Below are positions 24,733 to 31,050 of a DNA stretch of 31,050 nt, in pieces (position 1 is the stretch's first letter; each line of letters begins with the position of its first letter). The notes under the pieces are model-generated. The model was not told the origin of the DNA and did not search any database. It saw only the letters and a program-made list of their open reading frames with translations. The DNA comes from Pelargonium nanum. Lineage: Eukaryota > Streptophyta > Magnoliopsida > Geraniales > Geraniaceae. Location: the NCBI GenBank assembly GCA_036897485.1, contig JAYMTF010000729.1:1-31050 (forward strand), written 5' to 3'. Both the position numbers and the translations under genes were made by a program.

Positions 24733-26586
24733 TCATAAAAGATGTTCTGATCCTTCCCCATACAGCAATTCAAAGTACAACTCTGTAGTGGATGCATCTG
24801 CAGCGAAACCCTTGTCAACCATAGTTTTAACAAGCAGAAACCCCTTTTCAGTTTCACTATGTCGAAAGAATCCTTGCGCCAATGTGTTATAAGTGCAAGC
24901 ATTAGGCAAGCAACCATTCTCTTCCATTTTACGGAATAATTCTTCAGCTTCAGTTAATAGCCCTTCTTTAAAGAGACCTCTGATAAGTATGTTATATGAC
25001 CAGACATCAGGCTGCACTCCTTTTGCCGGGAGAGAAAAGAACATTTCTCTTGCCATGTCAATCTTCCCAGCTCTGCACGTACCATTTATTAGGATATTGT
25101 AATTGACAATGCCTGGATTCTTCCCAGAAATCTCCATGTTGTGGAGCAATGCCAAGGCCTCTGTGAGATTATTGTGTTTACACAAATAATCTAACACAAC
25201 AGCATAAGTTACGCGGTCTGGATGCACTTGACGAGATCGCATTTCATTGAGAAGTTGTTCTGCGGCTAGTATGTTCCCAACCTTGAAAAATCCCATTAAG
25301 AGAGTGTTATACGTAATGACATCGGGAACCAATCTACTACGAGACATTTCGTTAAAGAGTCTGTTAGCTTCATCCATTTTTTTGATCTTGCAATACCCAT
25401 TGATCAAGCTATTGTAAGAAATAACATTGGGAGCACACCCACGATCAACCATCATGTAAAATGTTTTCACCGCCTTGTCCATTTCACCTCTCATACAGTA
25501 GCCGTCCACGAGTGAGCTGTAGGTGACAACGTCAGGCTCCAAGCCCCCTTCCATCATCATATGAACCACTCCTTGCGCTTCTTCAGCCATGCCTTCTTTA
25601 CACAAAGCATCCACCAATATACTATAAGTAGTTACATTTGGGGAGATATTTTTACCATCCATTTCATTTAACAACTTTTTAACTTGGTCCCATTGGGATA
25701 AAATGCAGGCTCCACGAATCAAAGAACTGTAAGTAAAAATATCTGGGGCAATTCCCCTACCAATCATTACAGATAAGAGGTCCACTGCCTGATCGAGCAT
25801 CTTGTCTTTGCACAAACCATCAATGATTGTGCTGTAGGTAACTAAATTGGGCATACAAGTGGAGTTGTGCTCCATTTTCCGAAGCAGTTTAAGGGCAGAT
25901 TGAGTGTGCCCTTGCTTGCATAATCCGTTAATAACAGTGTTACAAGTAACCATATCAGGTTGGCAACCAACATAATCCATAAGTTTGGGATAAATATGAA
26001 GGGCTTGACAAACAAGTCCGTGACTGCACAAACCCTTGATCAAAGTGGTAATGGCGACAGTGTCGGGTCGTAACCCTAATTTGAAGAATTTTCCCAAAAT
26101 GGAGAGCCCAAAACCCAAACGGTTGAGATGGAAGAAGGAATTGATCAAAATGCTAGGAGTAAACACATTTTGAGCAATACCTGGGGACGAATCCAAACTC
26201 CGGTAAAGATAAACAACATGAGAGTGGCATTTCAATCTGGAAATGGAGGTCAAAAGCTTGTTGAAAGAGACGATGGAAGGAGAAGGACGTGTTTGGAGCA
26301 ATTGATGGAACAAAGAAATAGCTTGATTCAGATGAGAGGTGGTGAAATCGGAGCTGAGATGGCGATGCTGTTTAGTATAGGTAGAGACAGATCTGAAAAG
26401 GTCATTAACGTGCTTATCGAGCTCAGCAGATTGGGATTTTGCTGAAGACGAAGATCGAGAATGGAAGAAAGTGAAAAAACCAGGAGCGAAGCAAGCCATA
26501 CCTCGAGAAGCAGAAGAAGAAGAAGATTCACGAATAGCAATTGATCGACGAAGAAGAAATTGGGAAGAAGCAATAGCTGAAGCCAT
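24733..26586 (-). CDS. P-class pentatricopeptide repeat protein, organelle-targeted
   Basis: A single uninterrupted 617-codon frame, intronless as is usual for plant PPR genes. The start at 26586 opens a Ser/Arg-rich, acid-poor presequence (MASAIASSQFLLRRS; about residues 1-50), likely mitochondrial, possibly dual. Residues about 100-175 hold two weak repeats. Twelve good 35- or 36-residue PPR motifs follow at 176-211, 212-247, 248-282, 283-317, 318-352, 353-387, 388-422, 423-457, 458-492, 493-527, 528-562 and 563-597, then a 20-residue tail. There is no E, DYW or SMR domain, so it is a pure P-class protein. Its text (VTYNTLI, GLCK, PDVVTYSSLVDGYC) resembles the Rf-like group and its relatives. 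Known: such proteins bind one RNA base per repeat and stabilise, process or block organelle transcripts. The specific target is unknown. Position-5/35 residues are discussed under findings. Confidence 0.93.
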   Translation of the reverse strand: MASAIASSQFLLRRSIAIRESSSSSASRGMACFAPGFFTFFHSRSSSSAKSQSAELDKHVNDLFRSVSTYTKQHRHLSSDFTTSHLNQAISLFHQLLQTRPSPSIVSFNKLLTSISRLKCHSHVVYLYRSLDSSPGIAQNVFTPSILINSFFHLNRLGFGLSILGKFFKLGLRPDTVAITTLIKGLCSHGLVCQALHIYPKLMDYVGCQPDMVTCNTVINGLCKQGHTQSALKLLRKMEHNSTCMPNLVTYSTIIDGLCKDKMLDQAVDLLSVMIGRGIAPDIFTYSSLIRGACILSQWDQVKKLLNEMDGKNISPNVTTYSILVDALCKEGMAEEAQGVVHMMMEGGLEPDVVTYSSLVDGYCMRGEMDKAVKTFYMMVDRGCAPNVISYNSLINGYCKIKKMDEANRLFNEMSRSRLVPDVITYNTLLMGFFKVGNILAAEQLLNEMRSRQVHPDRVTYAVVLDYLCKHNNLTEALALLHNMEISGKNPGIVNYNILINGTCRAGKIDMAREMFFSLPAKGVQPDVWSYNILIRGLFKEGLLTEAEELFRKMEENGCLPNACTYNTLAQGFFRHSETEKGFLLVKTMVDKGFAADASTTELYFELLYGEGSEHLL

Positions 26587-26671
26587 TTCTGTTCACTCTC
26601 TCACTGTGTCTTCTCTTTCGATTTCTATGGAATTGGTTAGGGTTTGGGATTGTGCTGCAATGGCGAGGATA

Positions 26672-26794
26672 TAGATTTTATATATAGAATTTGGCCGTTA
26701 AATATTTGAATTGGGCCTATGCATATGTGTTTTGGGGCTTCAGATTCAAACAAAACCTGTTTAACCGGATTTGGTCCGGAATCGATATAGCCCA
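26672..26794 (-). promoter_or_regulatory. PPR gene core promoter with TGGGCY boxes
   Basis: On the minus strand a clear TATA box (TCTATATATAAAATC, about 26672-26686) lies about 90 bp upstream of the ATG. Two site II-type boxes lie further upstream: TGGGCC on the plus strand at 26712-26717 and TGGGCT on the minus strand at 26789-26794. TGGGCY elements are typical of plant genes for organelle proteins and translation. Confidence 0.55.
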
Positions 26795-27835
26795 AATATT
26801 ATTTGAAATTTTGGATTCAAATACAAATATAATGAAAAACTCTAAGAAAGAAAAAAAGAAAAAAATTAATTTTGGATTTGTTCAAATTGGAGTTTGAAAG
26901 GCCTAATCCAATCCGAAAGAGTGGATGATGCATGTTTTTTTATCAAATGTGGAGTTTTATGTGTAAAATATACGGGTTCATACGATTTTTTAAACAACTC
27001 AAAAGCTGTTGGGTTTATTTTTCGCAACTTAAACTCGTGAAAAATGGGAATTGGATTATATGTTCCCATAAGTGTAGATTCAAATTGTCAACTCTTAGCA
27101 AGGATATGACTCTAATTTCGTTTTAATCTCTTACAAAATTCCTATTACTTTTTCTAATTGATCCTCTTCAATATAATTCAAATTTCAGATTAAATTTCAA
27201 CCCTCATTTTTTAAGGACAAATTTGATCTGACCTGAAACGGGTCCTTTTGGATTCAGATTCCGGACATGGATCAAATAAAAACTTCACATATATTTTATA
27301 GGATAAATATGACTCAATCCAATTCAAAAATTGGTATAATCAGTTTCAATTCAAATCAAATTTCAGATTATTCTTTTCAAATTACTGGCCATAGTTCCTA
27401 CTGTTTTTTTTTTTTTTTTTGATCTAAAAGTTGTAAAAAGTTAAAATATTAAGCCCACAGATCTTTGCAATTTCTTAGACTAAAAACGGCGCAATTTATA
27501 GCCCATAGTACTTGTCGTCAAATAATAACAAACGAACAAAAACTCCTAATTCTACATAAATGCACATCGATAATATTTATGAATTTAAATTAAATTTCTC
27601 TGCCTAATATTTTATATGCATCTAATTATTTATTTTTTGTTTTTTCTTTTCCCAATGAAAATAGAAAAAAAAATTAAATACTTGGAAAACACACCAGAAT
27701 TATTCTAGATTCTTCAACAAGATAGGAAATAAATATTAAAATTAGGAAATAAATTTGATTTCTTGTCCAACTTGACTTGGGAAACAGGTAATCTACTCAG
27801 GATTTGCTCTCAATCTCAAATTCTCAATCTCAATC
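26795..27835. other. Divergent spacer between the PPR and repeat-protein genes
   Basis: AT-rich, no supported gene. It contains GGGT-class text in decayed form (CCTAATCCAATCCGAAAG near 26900, CAAATTGTCAACTCTTAG near 27081, GACCTGAAACGGGTCC near 27230), a T run at about 27403-27420, and a CAATCTCAAATTCTCAATCT direct-repeat patch (about 27811-27835) just before the downstream TATA box. Confidence 0.55.
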
Positions 27836-28708
27836 TATATAAATCTTCACATTAGGCCAAAACCTAACCCACCAAGCAAAAACAGCTTTGTTTGCAATTC
27901 AACCACAAGAGAAAAAGCAAAAGCAAGAGCCTCCATTGATTTCTGGTACTTTTCAATACTCTCTTATTTTAGTTCATATCACGATACTCTTCGAGTTACT
28001 AAATTATATGAATGTTACATAAAACTTATTGAAAAGTCGACACGATCGAGTATTACCGTTTTGTGATGCAACTTTTGTTTATTTTGTACAAAGGTTATGT
28101 ATTGATCGATTTTGAATTGTGATTCTTCTTTGTATTTGTGACACAACTTTTGAACTCGTTTGTGGTTGTAGTTTGAATGTTTGATGGTATTTTTTTTACT
28201 AATTATATACAAATATTATGTAATTTAGTCAATGAGTTTGGGTACAATAATGATATAATTGAATTTTATTCTGTAATGCATTGAATCAATATTCTTTTCA
28301 TATGTTACATACTTATTTGATAAGTTTTGGTCGTTATGTACATAACTTATTTGATAAGTTTTGGTACAATTTAATAGTTCATGTTTACAACTCACTCGAT
28401 ATTTGATAAGTTTTGGTACAATTTAATAGTTCATGTTTACAACTCACTCGATTGATTTCGGTACAATTTGATGAAATTATTCAATGTATACAACTTATTG
28501 GATAATTTTTTAGAATAATATGATAGAATAGTTCAATGTATATGATTTATTCTATAAGTTTTGGTACAATGTGATAGAATCATTATGTGTGTTGTAAAAC
28601 TTTTGTATTTATCACCAATGCACTAAATCACTATTTTTTTAAATCTTTGTTACATAATATTTATCTATATTTTTATATCTTTTGTTTTTTTTTTTTCATG
28701 TTTCACAG
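27836..28708 (+). promoter_or_regulatory. TATA box, non-coding first exon and leader intron of the repeat-protein gene
   Basis: A good TATA box (TATATAAAT, 27836-27844) is followed by an A/C-rich leader (AACCACAAGAGAAAAAGC). A donor candidate TTTCTG|GTACTT at 27945/27946 and a strong T-rich acceptor TTTCACAG ending at 28708 frame an AT-rich intron of about 760 bp. The start codon is 18 bp beyond the acceptor. Inside the intron, 28351-28400 and 28403-28452 are a perfect 50-bp duplication (starts TTGATAAGTTTTGG), with several decayed relatives between 28295 and 28575. Confidence 0.6.
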
Positions 28709-28726
28709 AGAAAAGGAATAGTAACA

Positions 28727-29098
28727 ATGAGCAAGATCAACAACACAGAAATCACCGGTTTCGTCGCTGCCACCGGATCGGTAGATACCGTCGAATGTCG
28801 CAAGCGGAATAAGCAATTGTGGGAGCAAACGATTGGGACACATGACCAGCTCATCAACTCGCTTCTATATCATCCTGACGTCGCCGCCGCCACCGAAACC
28901 GTAGATACCGTCGATTGTCGCAAGAGGAATAAGCAATGGTGGGAGCAAACGATCGGGACACATGACCAGCTTATCAACTCGCTTCTATATCATCCGGACA
29001 ACATTGTACATGATCCAAAAACCCTAATCAAAACTTCACTGGACGCATGTGAGATTGGCGCGAACCATCCAAAAACCCTAAACAAAATTGCAATGTAG
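28727..29098 (+). CDS. Unrecognised 123-aa protein with a duplicated 40-aa unit
   Basis: I do not recognise this family. The frame from ATG 28727 (context AACAATGAGC) encodes 123 aa with no signal peptide or membrane segment. Two consecutive 40-residue units start VDTVECRKRNKQLWEQTIG (28781) and VDTVDCRKRNKQWWEQTIG (28901), exactly 120 nt apart. Both continue THDQLINSLLYHPD, separated by a short Ala/Thr stretch. Most of the few nucleotide differences are silent or conservative (E/D, L/W), which fits a real, recently duplicated coding unit. The C-terminus has another loose repeat (DPKTLIK and HPKTLNK). Each unit is basic and aromatic (CRKRNKQ-WW) and probably helical. GC content is higher than in the flanks. 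The leader has a TATA box and a probable intron, supporting expression. It has no counterpart that I know of in the Arabidopsis syntenic block; a lineage-specific gene is likely. Confidence 0.6.
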   Translation: MSKINNTEITGFVAATGSVDTVECRKRNKQLWEQTIGTHDQLINSLLYHPDVAAATETVDTVDCRKRNKQWWEQTIGTHDQLINSLLYHPDNIVHDPKTLIKTSLDACEIGANHPKTLNKIAM

Positions 29099-29957
29099 TA
29101 ATAAGGGTTTAACCGACGATATGAGAACTCAAATAGAATAGTAGGAAAGTGATTAGGGTTTCATTTTTTTCTCGTGTTTAGTTCTAACTACAAATACAAA
29201 TTGTTGAATTTTTATTAACGAGAGTTTACAATTGAAACGAATTATATTTAGTATTGAATTTCATAACCATCATCCCGAAAAACTTCATTTATGATTCAAA
29301 AACTAGAGCTTGCAATTTAGACCCCAAATTACGGGAACACAATCCGACCCGTCTTTTGTCCGATCCGAACAAGCCAATTTTTGAGTCGGGTCGAACAACT
29401 CACACAATTCATGCACCCGATCAAATCTGAAGTACTTTCAAGATTGAATTCGGCCCAAACCCTAAATCCGATTTGCCAACTATACTGAAAACCCTAAACG
29501 CAATGCCACTGCGATTAATGTTTTGTTTTCTTCTTTTTCGAATTAATTGTAACTATATATTGTTGTAAACGTATCATCCCCAAATCGTCATCTATGATTT
29601 GAAAACCCGAAACGCAGGGTTTCATTTTTTCCGGCTTAATTCTAACTACAAATCGTGGCAAATGTAAATTTCGAACGAAATGAATAGCATTCAGTATCAA
29701 ATTTCATTATCATTCATATTTCATTGTACATTAACCAAACTGTAACCCAACCCAATTACGTCTGAACAGAGCAACAAAATGAAATCTAAGTGTAAAAACC
29801 CGAAAACCCTTATAGACGAATCAATCATTTCTAAGTGTAAAAGCCAGAAAACCCTTGAAAACGAATGGATCAAACAGTTTACAATAATGTGACAAACGGG
29901 AATATGATTCATATAGCACGCGACGAAGTACCTTTTGATAGCTGCAGCAACGAAGGA
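29099..29957. other. Repeat-rich spacer between the repeat-protein gene and LIP1
   Basis: It holds the 3' untranslated regions of two convergent genes, a GGGT-class element at 29304-29484 (TAGAGCTTGCAATTTAG to ATTTGCCAACTATA), and decayed direct repeats: AGGGTTTCATTTTTT with TTCTAACTACAAAT at about 29155 and 29617, and a CATC(A/C)CC...ATTTATGATT / ATCTATGATT pair at about 29268 and 29573. No coding frame. Confidence 0.5.
29304..29484. repeat. 181-bp GGGT/CCGAC-class element with TAGAGCTTGCAATT end
   Basis: The left end TAGAGCTTGCAATTTAG and right end GATTTGCCAACTATA are inverted counterparts of the family seen at 7759. The inside has ATCCGACCCGTC, TCCGATCCGAAC and GAGTCGGGTCGAAC. No frame. 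Confidence 0.5.
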
Positions 29958-31050
29958 TCATACATTGATATCAGAGCGCTTTGATCTGCTGGCGTCTAAG
30001 GAACTAGAGAAGGAAAATCTCGGGAGGCTGTAGCCTTCGGATATTGAAACGGGTTGCTGAGGATAAAGCGTTGGAGGTGGCGTGAGATTGCGCTGAGCTG
30101 GAAGGGGCGGGAGCGTGTTGTAACTGTAAGGGTCACCGCCTAAACTGCAAGAAAAATTAGTTCCCATCAGAAGCATGGCTCTAATATACGAAAAATAGAG
30201 GAAGTTTGAAAGGAAATTTACGCGAACATTGACAGATTTTTACATAAACAAGACACCAACATTTTATTAACAAATTATTCGCGTGAGATGGGAAATCAGA
30301 GATTGATCCTGTGTTCCAATCCTTCTTGGACCTAAATAAATCCCTAAAGTGTAGTTGACGTAAACATGTAAACCAATGGCGTGGCCTTTACATGTCATAT
30401 ACGATTTTCATTACAAATCAGAAAAGTTTGAAATCTATTTTTTGTCTTAATGAGCAAAGAGCAACTAGTAAGAAACATGATCTTTGATGCAAGCAGCTTA
30501 TTATCATAATATATTCACATTTATGAGAGAGAGAGAGAGAGTCAAATATAAGCATTTGGAAACATACCTTTTATTCTTGTATAGTTGATCCTCGCGGTCC
30601 ATATTAATATCAGCTAAACGTTGGACAGGTCTCGGAGCTGGAGAAATAGACCATGCATTTGGAGCAGGTAAGTCATCGGAAAAATATCTTCTCCTGATCA
30701 ACTGGGACAACACGGTTCAGAGAATTGGACGATATGAAGAGAGAGAGAGAGAGAGAGAGAGGAACGAAAAGGTCATTAACACGTACCATACGAAAAAACT
30801 TCACCATTGCTTCCTTGTCGTATCTAGCTTCTCTAGCAGCCTGTACACATACAACATTATGAACAATCACATGGTTAGCAATCGTCTCTCAGTATCCAAA
30901 TAGATCATCCGTCCCAAAATGAGTGTCCGCTTAAGTGAAAAAAGTTCTTACCGAAAGAAGACTTCCGCTGCAAGGAAAGCTCTCCGTAAGTGGAAGTTCT
31001 TCACTGGAAGGAAGCAAACCCTGCTTTTCAACCCACTGCCGAGCTACGTC
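29958..31050 (-). CDS. LIP1: LIP1 small GTPase, C-terminal half (partial; 5' part beyond the window)
   Basis: Four minus-strand exons: 31050-30952 (open at the window edge), 30840-30787, 30701-30568 and 30144-29958 (stop at 29958). All have GT-AG borders and fitting phases, giving the last 157 residues. Distinctive text: RQWVEKQGLLPSSEELPLTE, REARYDKEAMVKFFRM, LIRRRYFSDDLPAPNAWS, DPYSYNTLPPLPAQRNLTPP, TPPPTLYPQQPVS and the terminal SKRSDINV. From memory this matches the C-terminal region of Arabidopsis LIGHT INSENSITIVE PERIOD 1 (At5g64813), a plant-specific small GTPase that affects circadian period and light input. The nucleotide-binding motifs (P-loop, switches) should be encoded right of the window and cannot be checked here. 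The C-terminus lacks a Cys-containing prenylation box, as expected of this atypical Ras-like protein. Two introns carry (GA)n runs, and the intron at 30841-30951 carries a Stowaway-like end. Confidence 0.88.
30525..30761. repeat. Two (GA)n microsatellites in LIP1 introns
   Basis: GAGA runs occur at 30525-30541 (8.5 units) and 30739-30761 (about 11 units), in the introns on either side of the exon at 30568-30701. On the transcribed strand they read as CT runs. Confidence 0.9.
30893..30930. mobile_element. Stowaway-like terminal fragment in a LIP1 intron
   Basis: ATCCGTCCCAAAATGAGTGTCC (about 30907-30928) is the conserved inner end of plant Stowaway MITEs (CCGTCCCAAAATAAGTGTC). Only one end is seen before the exon at 30952, so it is a remnant. 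Confidence 0.5.

Noticed and set aside
28351..28452. CRISPR-like array
   Set aside because: Only two long units with a 2-bp gap in a plant intron, without spacers of constant length; it is a minisatellite.

Overview
This window is nuclear DNA from a flowering plant, almost certainly a eudicot. It has AT-rich intergenic DNA, protein genes split by GT-AG introns, plastid- and mitochondrion-type targeting peptides, a large plant-type PPR gene, and plant repeats (Stowaway MITE, Au-like tRNA SINEs, short hAT-like elements). I cannot name the species. No sign of a prokaryotic, viral or organellar origin was seen.

Layout from left to right: (i) 1-208, minus strand, the 5' end of a gene whose first coding exon reads MEDRKE, probably a RIN4/NOI-like protein (tentative); (ii) 2866-8324, plus, a complete nine-exon plastid ABCF5-type ABC-F ATPase (695 aa); (iii) 10571-13471, plus, a complete seven-coding-exon PDCD2-like protein (374 aa) with a triplicated 5'-leader segment; (iv) 14758-18703, plus, a complete eight-exon plastid diaminopimelate decarboxylase (481 aa); (v) 20015-20395, minus, a 126-aa Cys-rich single-pass membrane protein of the At5g64816 type, with a probable non-coding first exon near 22.3 kb; (vi) 24733-26586, minus, an intronless 617-aa P-class PPR protein; (vii) 28727-29098, plus, an unrecognised 123-aa protein with a nearly perfect 40-residue internal duplication; (viii) 29958-31050, minus, the last four exons of LIP1, the atypical small GTPase of the circadian clock (the G domain lies beyond the window).

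From memory, LIP1, the small Cys-rich gene, the PDCD2-like gene, ABCF5 and the MEDRKE gene correspond to a run of Arabidopsis genes At5g64813-At5g64850, so the window looks like a conserved microsyntenic block in which the decarboxylase, the PPR gene and the repeat-protein gene are extra. The genes are not an operon or pathway. They are independent housekeeping genes: plastid translation-type ATPase, ribosome-biogenesis-type chaperone, lysine synthesis, organelle RNA binding and clock GTPase.

Introns and spacers are full of small repeats: a Stowaway MITE, a MITE with about 53-bp inverted ends, at least three tRNA-derived SINE loci, and a recurring family of short GGGT-rich elements with ends like TAGAGCTGGCAATT. 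I found no clear new biological system. The most worthwhile leads are the 40-aa repeat orphan protein, the triplicated splice acceptor in the PDCD2-like leader, the conserved CX3C-rich small membrane protein, and the 44-bp mini element sitting between the A and B boxes of a SINE.
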